Shown one piece after another: positions 1 to 7,450 of a stretch of DNA of 64,000 nt. Location: positions 1 to 64,000 of the forward strand of contig NZ_JBHSCW010000008.1 in the NCBI RefSeq assembly GCF_042651425.1, read 5' to 3'. Positions within the stretch are counted from its first letter, which is position 1. The number at the start of each line of letters is the position of its first letter. Origin of the DNA: Fodinicurvata halophila. GTDB lineage: Bacteria > Pseudomonadota > Alphaproteobacteria > Kiloniellales > DSM-21159. The notes under the pieces were generated by a model. It was not told the origin of the DNA. It ran no database searches and worked only from the letters and a program-made list of their open reading frames with translations. Position numbers and translations under genes: made by a program.

Positions 1-140
1 CCCTTCAGCGGCTGCGACGAAGCATACTCCTCGCGCGTCGCCATCAGACCCGGCATCTCCGTCTCAGCTATCTCAAGCTCAAGACGGCCCCAGTCCGCCA
101 AACCAATGTCCTTAACCTTGTAGTCGGCTTCTTCGCTCAT
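1..140 (-). CDS. ahcY: Adenosylhomocysteinase, N-terminal 46 codons (partial at window edge)
   Basis: The first 46 codons read MSEEADYKVKDIG..., followed by LADWGR, EIAETEMPGLMA and REEYA..QPLKG. This is the highly conserved start of S-adenosylhomocysteine hydrolase, and the rest lies beyond the left edge. The family splits S-adenosylhomocysteine into adenosine and homocysteine in the cytosol and so relieves product inhibition of SAM methyltransferases. The ATG is at 138-140 on the minus strand. It is divergent from the corrinoid methyltransferase operon. Homocysteine from this reaction is the acceptor for the homocysteine methyltransferase at 22.3 kb, so the position fits the methyl-metabolism theme. 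The identification is firm although only a fragment is present. Confidence 0.9.
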   Translation of the reverse strand, partial: MSEEADYKVKDIGLADWGRLELEIAETEMPGLMATREEYASSQPLK

Positions 141-236
141 CCTTCGTTCCATTCATGACAATGGGCCTGATTATCAGCTGATGTAGCAACCCCCGCACCC
201 CCCGGCAAGAGCTCGGAGTCCGCAGGAGACTGCGAC

Positions 237-263
237 TGTCGCGTTTCAGCCACGACGAGTCGC
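237..263 (+). promoter_or_regulatory. Tandem AraC-type half-sites, TGTCGC-N15-AGTCGC
   Basis: TGTCGC at 237-242 is repeated as AGTCGC at 258-263, a direct repeat with a 21-bp period (two helical turns). It lies between divergent ahcY and the corrinoid operon. The same layout occurs at 19145-19171 between mttB and the dimethylglycine dehydrogenase gene. TGTCGC is the half-site described for pseudomonad ArgR, an AraC protein with the same GATase1-like plus HTH architecture as the regulator encoded at 6162-7160. Binding by that regulator is inference. Confidence 0.5.
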
Positions 264-400
264 GGCCACCGAAGCTGGAGAAAGCCCAATCAAGAGACCA
301 TGCAGTGACAAAACAGCACAGCCAGCCAAAGGCCGCTGTGTCTGTTTGGCAACAGGTAACCGGGCGGTACACCGGGCCGCAGAAACAAGGGTGTGGTGAC

Positions 401-1108
401 ATGGCTGACACGGACGATCTGGACCTGCGTTCGCTCAACGACGAGGACCTCGTGCAGCAGATGCACGACGACCTTTACGACGGCCTCAAGGAAGAGGTGG
501 AGGAAGGCGTGCACATCCTGCTGGAGCGCGGATGGGAGCCCTACCGCATTCTGACCGAGGCCCTGGTGGAAGGCATGCGCATCGTCGGCATCGACTTCCG
601 CGACGGCATCCTCTTCGTGCCCGAGGTCCTGATGGCGGCCAACTCCATGAAGGGCGGCATGAACATCCTGCGCCCCCTGCTGGCCGAGACCAATGCCCCC
701 AAGGTCGGCAAGATGGTGATCGGCACCGTCAAGGGCGACATCCACGACATCGGCAAGAACCTGGTCTCGATGATGATGGAAGGCGCCGGCTTCGAGGTCG
801 TCGACCTGGGCATCAACAATCCGCTTGAGAATTACCTGGCAGCGCTGGAGGAGCACAAGCCCGACATCCTCGGCATGTCCGCCCTGCTGACCACGACCAT
901 GCCGTACATGAAGGTCGTCATCGAGGGCATGAAGGAACAGGGCCTGCGCGACGACTACATCGTGCTGGTGGGTGGTGCGCCGCTGAACGAGGCCTTTGCC
1001 GAGGCCATCGGTGCCGATGCCTACTGCCGGGACGCCGCGGTCACGGTGGACACCGCCAAGGACTTCATGCAGCGCCGGCATAACAGCCTGGCTTCGGCCT
1101 CCGCCTAG
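401..1108 (+). CDS. Corrinoid (cobalamin-binding) protein of a methyltransferase system
   Basis: This 235-residue protein has the MetH/MtbC/MttC layout: an N-terminal helical cap domain (about 10-95), then a Rossmann-like B12 domain carrying the base-off ligand motif D113-x-H115-x-x-G118. His115 would coordinate cobalt. It would carry the methyl group from the MttB-type enzyme (17425-19020) to the folate methyltransferase (3170-4087). I chose the ATG at 401, which has AAGGGTG upstream. An in-frame ATG-like start at 305 would add a proline/glutamine-rich stretch unlike the family. It is first gene of a six-gene same-strand run ending at 6146. The family is certain. The exact substrate class (betaine, trimethylamine or another quaternary amine) is not. 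Confidence 0.92.
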   Translation: MADTDDLDLRSLNDEDLVQQMHDDLYDGLKEEVEEGVHILLERGWEPYRILTEALVEGMRIVGIDFRDGILFVPEVLMAANSMKGGMNILRPLLAETNAPKVGKMVIGTVKGDIHDIGKNLVSMMMEGAGFEVVDLGINNPLENYLAALEEHKPDILGMSALLTTTMPYMKVVIEGMKEQGLRDDYIVLVGGAPLNEAFAEAIGADAYCRDAAVTVDTAKDFMQRRHNSLASASA

Positions 1109-1140
1109 TGTGCCCGGCAATGCATGGCCAGGAGGTTGCC

Positions 1141-1764
1141 ATGTCCGAACAGAAGACCCTGGTCCTTGCCTGCGGCGCCCTGGCACGCGAGATCGTGGAC
1201 GCGATCGGCCTGAACGGCTGGACGCACCTGCAGGTCCGCTGCCTGCCGGCGATCTGGCACAACACGCCCCAGCGCATTCCCGAAGCCCTGCGCGAGAAGA
1301 TCCGCAAGGCGCGCGCGGAGGGCTACCGGGACATCCTGGTGGCCTACGGCGATTGCGGAACTGGCGGCCAGCTCGATGCCATGCTGGCCGAGGAGGGCGT
1401 GGAGCGCATCGCCGGCGATCACTGCTATGCCTTCTATGCCGGCCTGGACAGCTTTGCCGAGCTTCAGGAACAGGACCCGGCTACCTTCTATCTGACCGAC
1501 TACCTGGCACGCCATTTCGAGCGCTTGGTGGTGCGCGGCCTGGGCCTGGATCGGCATCCGGATATGCTGGGGCTGTGCTTCGGCAACTACAACCGCCTGG
1601 TCTATCTGGCCCAGACCCACGACCCCGCTCTCCAGCACCGGGCGAAAGCGGCCGCCGAACGACTGGGGCTGGCCTATGAATACCGCTACTGCGGGCTGGG
1701 TGAACTGGCGGACTTCCTGCAGCAGGCCGCCCGGCAAGAGGGGGCTGAGCCATGGCCAGCCTGA
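1141..1764 (+). CDS. DUF1638 protein of the corrinoid operon
   Basis: The protein has 207 residues and looks like the DUF1638 family, whose biochemical role I do not know. The start at 1141 is set by AGGAGG seven bases upstream; the open frame extends further 5' but without a better site. Visible conserved-looking elements are LACGALAREI near the N-terminus, IWHNTP, YGDCGTGG and GDHCYAFYAG. These give several Cys and His residues that could bind metal or a corrinoid upper ligand (inference). It begins 32 bases after the corrinoid gene, and its last 13 bases overlap the next gene, so it is very likely translated with its neighbours. Such proteins recur beside corrinoid methyltransferases, suggesting an accessory rather than transport role. 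Confidence 0.8.
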   Translation: MSEQKTLVLACGALAREIVDAIGLNGWTHLQVRCLPAIWHNTPQRIPEALREKIRKARAEGYRDILVAYGDCGTGGQLDAMLAEEGVERIAGDHCYAFYAGLDSFAELQEQDPATFYLTDYLARHFERLVVRGLGLDRHPDMLGLCFGNYNRLVYLAQTHDPALQHRAKAAAERLGLAYEYRYCGLGELADFLQQAARQEGAEPWPA

Positions 1765-2072
1765 CGATCCTCTACTGGCGGGATATTCCAGCCCAGGTCA
1801 TCGCGAAGGAGGGGCGGCGCAACGCGAAGGCCGTCCTCTCGAACCGCTTCGAGACGGCCATCGATCGCGCTGCCATGAAAGCCGGATTGCGCGACACTGA
1901 TGGCTACCTGGCGCACTGGCGGCGCGGGGAGCCACTTCCATGCGGCGCGAACCTTGAAGCGGCCGTCCAGGACATGGCCGCACAGCTGGAAGAGGATTAC
2001 GACATGCAGCGTCTGCAAGGCCTGATCGACAGCGGCGGTCTGGCAGCGGATCAACCTGCGGACCACCTGTAG
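1752..2072 (+). CDS. Small virulence-factor-family protein (Virulence_fact domain)
   Basis: The 106-residue protein starts inside the end of the DUF1638 gene (13-base overlap). The motifs LTILYWRDIPAQVIA and the following KAVLSNRFETAIDRAA match the small domain annotated as virulence factor in alphaproteobacteria. The name is historical and no virulence role is implied. No signal peptide or membrane helix is present. Its fixed place between DUF1638 and the MetF-like gene argues for a soluble partner of the folate branch of methyl transfer. The function is unknown. The C-terminal third is acidic and helical in appearance. Confidence 0.75.
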   Translation: MASLTILYWRDIPAQVIAKEGRRNAKAVLSNRFETAIDRAAMKAGLRDTDGYLAHWRRGEPLPCGANLEAAVQDMAAQLEEDYDMQRLQGLIDSGGLAADQPADHL

Positions 2073-2088
2073 TGTAAGGACAAGGGCC

Positions 2089-3033
2089 ATGAGCGTATTG
2101 GAAATGACCCCGATGCAGGACACCGACATCGATATGAAGGCCGCGGTCCGCGACTTCATGGAGGGTTTTACCGTGGAAACGACGCCGGGGGCCTCTGCCA
2201 AGACGGCAGATTATCGCGAGATGCTGCGTCCGGGCACCTCCGTGGCCGTAACCTTCCTGCCGGGCTCGGATTTCGCGGATACCATCGCCACGGCGGCCCG
2301 CTTGAAGCAGGAGGGCTTTCGCCCCCTGCCCCACCTGGCCGCGCGCTCGATGCCAAGTCAGCAGGCATTCGAGGATTGCCTCGCTCGCCTGCAAGGCGAG
2401 GTCGGCGTGGACGAGGTCATCGTGCTGGGTGGTGCCGTTCCCACGCCGCTGGGGCCCTTCGACAACTCCATGCAGCTTCTGGAAAGCGGCCTGCTCGATC
2501 ACCACGGCATCCGCCGGATCGGGGTGGCCGGCCATCCGGAAGGCAGCCCGGATATCCGCGACGAAGACGTCATGGACGCGCTCAAATGGAAGAATGCCTT
2601 TGCCGAACGCACGGATGCCGAGCTTTACGTCATCACCCAGTTCTGTTTCCAGGCCGAGCCGATCATCGCCTGGGACCGCCGCATCCAGGCGGAAGGCAAT
2701 CGCCTGCCCATTCGTATCGGCGTTCCGGGCCTGGCCACGCTCAAGACCTTGCTCCACCATGCGCGCAACTGCGGCATCGGCGCCTCCATGGGCTTCCTGG
2801 TGAAACAGGCGCGCAATGTCGCCAAGCTCATGACGGTCAACGCTCCGGACAAGCTGATTGTGGACCTGGCGCACTACAAGGCGACCGATCCCAACTGCGG
2901 CATCCACGATGCGCACATGTATCCGCTGGGTGGTCTGCGCAAGACTGCGGCTTGGAGCTACGCCGTGGTTGATGGCGACTTCGAGCTTAAACCGGACCAC
3001 AGCGGGTTCACCGTCAACCGCAGCGTCGAATAA
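2089..3033 (+). CDS. MetF-like methylenetetrahydrofolate reductase
   Basis: The protein has 314 residues, close to the usual MetF length of about 300, and a FAD-binding TIM-barrel pattern. VETTPG near residue 29 takes the place of the FEFFPP strand and keeps the glutamate. VTFLPGSDFADT, LPHLAARSM, VIVLGGAVPTPLG and the later QFCFQAEPIIAW are recognisable family blocks. In this operon it would most plausibly oxidise 5-methyl-H4folate to 5,10-methylene-H4folate, so that methyl groups from betaine can be burned or used for serine; the reverse direction is the classical one. It begins 16 bases after the small upstream gene. Its divergence from housekeeping MetF suggests a dedicated copy. Confidence 0.85.
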   Translation: MSVLEMTPMQDTDIDMKAAVRDFMEGFTVETTPGASAKTADYREMLRPGTSVAVTFLPGSDFADTIATAARLKQEGFRPLPHLAARSMPSQQAFEDCLARLQGEVGVDEVIVLGGAVPTPLGPFDNSMQLLESGLLDHHGIRRIGVAGHPEGSPDIRDEDVMDALKWKNAFAERTDAELYVITQFCFQAEPIIAWDRRIQAEGNRLPIRIGVPGLATLKTLLHHARNCGIGASMGFLVKQARNVAKLMTVNAPDKLIVDLAHYKATDPNCGIHDAHMYPLGGLRKTAAWSYAVVDGDFELKPDHSGFTVNRSVE

Positions 3034-3169
3034 CCCGCACTTCCAGGCTCCGCTTTTGGCCGCGGTGCAGGCGCAAAGCCGCCATTGAACGTCGCGCCGA
3101 CACGAGCCCGACTCCGCCGCGAAATCCCCTAATGGCCTGACAGCGGCCAGCAATCAGGAGTTCCCCCGC

Positions 3170-4087
3170 ATGTCCCGCACTGTCGTTTCCTCCCAGAGCC
3201 GGGAAGTGATCATTGGCTTCGATCAGCCTTTCTGCATCATCGGAGAGCGGATCAATCCCACAGGGCGCAAGAAACTTGCCGCCGAAATGGCTGCCGGCGA
3301 CTACAGCACGGTCGAGCGTGACGCCCTGGCCCAGGTCCAGGCCGGCGCCAGCATGCTGGATGTCAACGCCGGCATCCCGCTCGCCGACGAGCCGGCCATT
3401 CTCGCGGATACGATCAAGCTGGTGCAGTCCCTGGTCGATGTGCCGCTGAGCATCGATTCCTCGATTGTCGAAGCCCTGGAGTCCGGGCTGTCGGTCTATC
3501 AGGGCAAGCCTCTCATCAACTCGGTCACCGGCGAGGAGGAGCGCCTGGAGGTGGTCCTGCCACTGGTCAAGAAGTATGGTGCGGCTGTGGTGGCCATTTC
3601 CAACGACGAGACCGGAATCTCCGAGGATCCGGACGTGCGTTTCGCGGTGGCGAAGAAGATCGTCGAACGCGCCATGGATCACGGCATCCCGCGCGAGGAT
3701 GTGGTGGTGGACCCCCTGGTCATGCCGATCGGCGCCATGCGGACCGCCGGACAGCAGGCCTTCAGCATTATCCGCCGGCTGCGCGAGGACTTGGGCGTGA
3801 ACACCACCTGCGGCGCCTCCAACATCTCCTTCGGGCTGCCCAACCGGCATGCCCTCAATGCCGCCTTCCTGTCCATGGCAGCCTGTTCCGGCATGACATC
3901 GGCCATCATGAACCCGTTGCACAGCGAGGAAATGGCTGGCGTCATGGCCGCCGACGTCCTGCTCGGCACCGACCGGGATTGCCGCGCCTGGATCCGCAAG
4001 TTCCGCGAACCGGCTGCAGAGGGCTCTGCCGAAGCTACGGCACGCGAAGCGCGCGGCGAACGCAGACGCAGGAGGGCGGCGGGCTGA
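3170..4087 (+). CDS. Methyltetrahydrofolate:corrinoid methyltransferase (pterin-binding domain)
   Basis: This 305-residue TIM barrel belongs to the dihydropteroate-synthase-like pterin-binding family (MetH folate domain, AcsE, MtvA). Recognisable blocks are ERINPTGRKK, MLDVNAGIP, LSIDSS, VVAISNDE, VVDPLVMPIG and NTTCGASNISFGLPNR, which covers the pterin pocket. It would move the methyl group between the corrinoid protein and H4folate. RBS AGGAG lies about 12 bases before the ATG. The last 30 residues leave the barrel and end in an arginine run (GERRRRRAAG). Similar basic tails occur on the activase, the MttB homologue and the homocysteine methyltransferase of this cluster. Confidence 0.9.
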   Translation: MSRTVVSSQSREVIIGFDQPFCIIGERINPTGRKKLAAEMAAGDYSTVERDALAQVQAGASMLDVNAGIPLADEPAILADTIKLVQSLVDVPLSIDSSIVEALESGLSVYQGKPLINSVTGEEERLEVVLPLVKKYGAAVVAISNDETGISEDPDVRFAVAKKIVERAMDHGIPREDVVVDPLVMPIGAMRTAGQQAFSIIRRLREDLGVNTTCGASNISFGLPNRHALNAAFLSMAACSGMTSAIMNPLHSEEMAGVMAADVLLGTDRDCRAWIRKFREPAAEGSAEATAREARGERRRRRAAG

Positions 4088-4109
4088 CAAGGCCGGCGTC
4101 ACCAGATCC

Positions 4110-6146
4110 ATGTCGGATAAATCTTCGCAGGCCTTGGTCGTCTTCACACCTTCGGGAAAGCGGGGGCGCTTTCCCGTTGGCACGCCCCTGCTGAAGTGCG
4201 CCCGCAACCTGGGAGTGGATATCGACACGGTCTGCGGCGGCCGGGGCCTCTGCGGACGCTGCCAGGTCACGGTCGGCGAAGGTGAATTCGCCAAGCACGG
4301 AATTGTCAGCCGCAAGGAAAATGTCTCCGAGTGGAGCAGTGTTGAGGCGCGCTACCAGGCGAAGAAGGGGATGAAGCCCGAGCGGCGCCTGTCCTGTCAG
4401 GCCATGCTCCAGGGCGACACCGTCATCGACGTGCCGGCGGAAAGTCAGGTGCACAAGCAGGTCGTGCGCAAACGTGCGGAAGTGCGCAACATCGAATTGG
4501 ACCCGGCCATCCGTCTGCATTACGTCGAGGTGGAACAGCCCGATATGCACAATCCCACGGGCGACCTGGAACGCCTGCTCAAGGCGCTCGAAACCCAGTG
4601 GGGACTGACGGACCTGACGGCCGAGCTGCGTGTCCTCCAGGGCCTGCAGCAAGCCCTGCGTGCCAGTGACTGGAAGGTCACCGTAGCCGTCCACCGCGGC
4701 CAGGTGCTGACCACCATCTGGCCCGGCTTCCGCGACAAGGCTTATGGCTTGGCCGTCGACGTCGGCTCCACCACCATCGCCGCCCATCTCTGCGACCTGG
4801 CCACGGGCGAAGTCCTTGCATCCAACGGCATCATGAACCCACAGATCCGCTTCGGCGAGGATCTCATGAGCCGGGTTTCCTACATCATGATGAACCCGGG
4901 CGGCGACAACGAGATGACCGAAGCCGTGCGCGATGGCATCAATCGCCTGGTCCAGGAAATCTGTGGCGAAGCCGGCCTGATGCCACAGGACATTCTCAAT
5001 GCCACCTTCGTCGGCAATCCCATCATGCACCACTTGCTGCTGGGCATCGACCCGACGGAGCTGGGCGGCGCGCCCTTCGCGCTGACCTTCAATTCCGGGA
5101 TCACGCTCTGGGCCGAGCAACTGGGTATCGATTTGGCACCGGATGCACGCGTCTATGTCCTGCCCTGCATCGCCGGCCATGTGGGCGCGGATACAGCCGG
5201 CGTGATTCTCTCCGAACAGCCCCACCTGCGTGATGAAACCACGCTGGTGGTCGATGTCGGCACAAACGCCGAGATCGTGCTGGGCAATCGCCATCGCCTG
5301 CTGGCCTGTTCCTCGCCCACTGGTCCGGCCTTCGAGGGTGCGCAGATCTCGGGCGGTCAGCGTGCCGCCCCGGGCGCTATCGAGCGGGTGCGCATCGACC
5401 CGGAAACACTCGAGCCGCGCTTCAAGGTGATCGGCTGCGAGAGCTGGTCCGACGAGACCAGCTTCACCGAAGAGGTTCGCCGGATCGGTGTCACGGGGAT
5501 CTGCGGTTCGGGGATCATCGAGGTCCTGGCCGAGATGTTCCTGGCCGGAATCATCCTGCCCGACGGCACCGTGAACGGTCGCAAGGCCGCCCAGAGCACC
5601 CGTGTCTTCATGGAGGGCCGCACCTTCAGCTATCTGCTCCATGAACCGGTGAACCCCGAAGAACCGCGCATCGTCATCACCCAGAACGACATTCGCGCCA
5701 TCCAGTTGGCCAAGGCGGCGCTGTTCGCCGGCATCCGTCTGCTGATGGAACGCTTGGGCGTCGATCATGTGGACCGGATCCAGCTTGCCGGCGCCTTCGG
5801 CAGCCACATCGACGTGAAGTATGCAATGATCCTGGGCATGCTTCCGGACTGCGACCTGGACAAGGTGAGCTCGGCTGGCAATGCCGCTGGAACAGGTGCC
5901 CGCATTGCCCTGCTCAACCAGAAGACCCGCGACGAGATCGAACGTGTGGTCAGGCGCGTGGAGAAGGTGGAAACGGCCGTTGAGCCGGCCTTCCAGAAAC
6001 ACTTCGTCGAGGCCATGGCCATTCCGCACAAGAACCTGCTTTATCCGTCGCTGTCGCAGGTCGTCTCCCTGCCAGTCCCGGAACCAGAAGGGCTGTCTCC
6101 TCTGGAGGGAGACCAGCCACGCCGGCGGCGCCGGCGCGCCTCCTGA
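4110..6146 (+). CDS. RamA/RACo-like reductive activase of corrinoid proteins
   Basis: The 678-residue protein starts with a plant-type 2Fe-2S domain (Cys42-x5-Cys48-x2-Cys51, then Cys96). An ASKHA-type ATPase follows, with DVGSTT near residue 215, a second VVDVGTN near 380, GICGSG, and LAGAFGSH near 560. This is the bacterial activator layout, which spends ATP to reduce inactive Co(II) to Co(I) in corrinoid proteins. Archaeal RamA instead carries C-terminal 4Fe-4S clusters. It closes the corrinoid operon, 22 bases after the folate methyltransferase gene. The C-terminus ends in PRRRRRRAS, a basic tail shared in style with other cluster proteins. The family assignment is firm. Confidence 0.92.
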   Translation: MSDKSSQALVVFTPSGKRGRFPVGTPLLKCARNLGVDIDTVCGGRGLCGRCQVTVGEGEFAKHGIVSRKENVSEWSSVEARYQAKKGMKPERRLSCQAMLQGDTVIDVPAESQVHKQVVRKRAEVRNIELDPAIRLHYVEVEQPDMHNPTGDLERLLKALETQWGLTDLTAELRVLQGLQQALRASDWKVTVAVHRGQVLTTIWPGFRDKAYGLAVDVGSTTIAAHLCDLATGEVLASNGIMNPQIRFGEDLMSRVSYIMMNPGGDNEMTEAVRDGINRLVQEICGEAGLMPQDILNATFVGNPIMHHLLLGIDPTELGGAPFALTFNSGITLWAEQLGIDLAPDARVYVLPCIAGHVGADTAGVILSEQPHLRDETTLVVDVGTNAEIVLGNRHRLLACSSPTGPAFEGAQISGGQRAAPGAIERVRIDPETLEPRFKVIGCESWSDETSFTEEVRRIGVTGICGSGIIEVLAEMFLAGIILPDGTVNGRKAAQSTRVFMEGRTFSYLLHEPVNPEEPRIVITQNDIRAIQLAKAALFAGIRLLMERLGVDHVDRIQLAGAFGSHIDVKYAMILGMLPDCDLDKVSSAGNAAGTGARIALLNQKTRDEIERVVRRVEKVETAVEPAFQKHFVEAMAIPHKNLLYPSLSQVVSLPVPEPEGLSPLEGDQPRRRRRRAS

Positions 6147-6161
6147 CTTCTCCCCGGGCGC

Positions 6162-7160
6162 CTAGACGCCCTCGTGAACGCCCTCGGGCGCCGGCGGCAG
6201 GCCGCGCTCCTTGCGTGGTGTGCGTCCGAAGAAATCGCGATAGCACTTGGAGAAGTGCGAGGCGGAGACGAAACCGCAGGCCAGCGCCACATCGATCACC
6301 GACAGGTTGGTCTGCAGCAGCAGCAGGCGCGCCCTGTTGAGTCGAAGTTCCAGGTAATAGCGCGCCGGCGAGCGGCTGAGATACTTGCGGAACAAGCGCT
6401 CCAGCTGGCGTGTCGATAGTCCGGCTTCGCGCGCCAGCTGGGCCCGCGACAGCGGCTCCTCCAGATGGCGCTCCATGGTGGAGATAACGCTGAGGAGCTT
6501 GGGATGACGCACGCCCAGGCGTGCCGGCAGGCTCATGCGCTGGTGATCGTTCTGGTCGCGGATTCGTTCATGCAGGAACTGTTCGGCCACCGCGGCGGCC
6601 AGCTCATGACCGTGCTGCAGGCTGATGACGTTCAGCATCATGTCCAGAGCGGCCGTACCGCCAGCGCAGGTGAAGCGGTGCCGGTCGATCTCGAACAGCT
6701 CGTTGGTAACGTCCAGCTCGGGAAAGTCCTCGACGAAACCCGCCAGGTTTTCCCAATGGATGGTGCAGCTGTAGCCTTCCAGCAGACCCGCCTTGGCCAG
6801 AATGTAGCTGGCCGTACACATCCCCCCGATATCCGCGCCCTGGCGATCCATGCGCCGCAGCCAGGACAGCAGCCGCCTGTCCGCCACCTTCTTCACATCA
6901 AGGCCGGAGCAGAGAACGAAGGTCAGGATCTTCGAGGCATGCTCGAGATTGCCTTCGGGTGTGATCTTCAGACCGTTCGAGGCCTCGACGGGATCTCCGT
7001 CAATGGAGAAGACGGGCCATGAATAGAGATCCCGTCCGCTCTGTCGGTTGGCCTGACGCAGGGCTTCGACGGCCGAGGCAAAGGCGATCATGGAAAAGTT
7101 CGGCAACAGGATGAAGCCGATTGCCTGTGGGAATTCTCTCGGCACGTTGCCCAGCATCAC
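6162..7160 (-). CDS. GlxA-family AraC transcriptional regulator, GbdR-like
   Basis: The 332-residue protein combines an N-terminal DJ-1/PfpI (GATase1-like) sensor domain with a C-terminal AraC double HTH (about residues 230-325; SRAQLAREAGLSTRQLERLF and DVALACGFVSASHFSKCYR). Cys115 sits at the nucleophile elbow (GGMCTAS). Pseudomonad GbdR, which induces betaine and dimethylglycine catabolism, has this architecture. Lying between the corrinoid operon and soxBDAG, and divergent from the latter, it is the obvious local regulator. Candidate binding sites are the TGTCGC tandem repeats at 237 and 19145. The effector is inferred to be betaine, dimethylglycine or sarcosine. Confidence 0.85.
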   Translation of the reverse strand: MMLGNVPREFPQAIGFILLPNFSMIAFASAVEALRQANRQSGRDLYSWPVFSIDGDPVEASNGLKITPEGNLEHASKILTFVLCSGLDVKKVADRRLLSWLRRMDRQGADIGGMCTASYILAKAGLLEGYSCTIHWENLAGFVEDFPELDVTNELFEIDRHRFTCAGGTAALDMMLNVISLQHGHELAAAVAEQFLHERIRDQNDHQRMSLPARLGVRHPKLLSVISTMERHLEEPLSRAQLAREAGLSTRQLERLFRKYLSRSPARYYLELRLNRARLLLLQTNLSVIDVALACGFVSASHFSKCYRDFFGRTPRKERGLPPAPEGVHEGV

Positions 7161-7260
7161 ACCCTCTGATCGCTCATCTTATCGTTGAATAGCCGAACCC
7201 AATTGAAGCGCACTATGCCATATTCCATCTGTGTTGCACGTGCCTTTGTGCCGCAAATTG

Positions 7261-7276
7261 CCATGTCGCGAAATGG
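7261..7276. promoter_or_regulatory. Near-perfect 16-bp palindrome upstream of soxB
   Basis: CCATGTCGCGAAATGG is symmetric at 14 of 16 positions and lies in the 290-bp divergent interval between the regulator and soxB. It contains TGTCGC-N8-AA (7264-7279), the extended half-site form known for ArgR-type AraC proteins. No second half-site 21 bp away is visible here, unlike the other two cluster promoters. The remaining interval (about 7330-7440) is AT-rich and probably holds the soxB core promoter, which I could not place with confidence. Confidence 0.4.
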
Positions 7277-7450
7277 AAACTAGCCGACGGCGTTACGAGA
7301 GCCAGGAAGCAGTTGAGCAAGTGGTGTAAGAAGTGACTTTACAGACGGCTTCGGAATAATTTCATAACGAATTAGCATTAATAATAAGCTTATAAATAAG
7401 TTATACGGGTTAATGGAAGACATGGTCGCATCAGGGAGTCGCCGCGGATA

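Noticed and set aside
141..400. Possible SAH or cobalamin riboswitch upstream of ahcY or the corrinoid operon
   Set aside because: I compared both strands with the conserved words of SAH, SAM and cobalamin riboswitches as I know them and found no convincing match. A covariance-model search would be decisive.
305..400. Upstream start for the corrinoid protein
   Set aside because: The 32 extra residues are unlike the family, and the ATG at 401 has a better ribosome-binding context.
4035..6029. Long open frame antisense to the activase gene
   Set aside because: Its predicted protein is His/Gln/Gly-rich without family features, and the plus-strand gene shows clear motifs. It is a GC-driven shadow.
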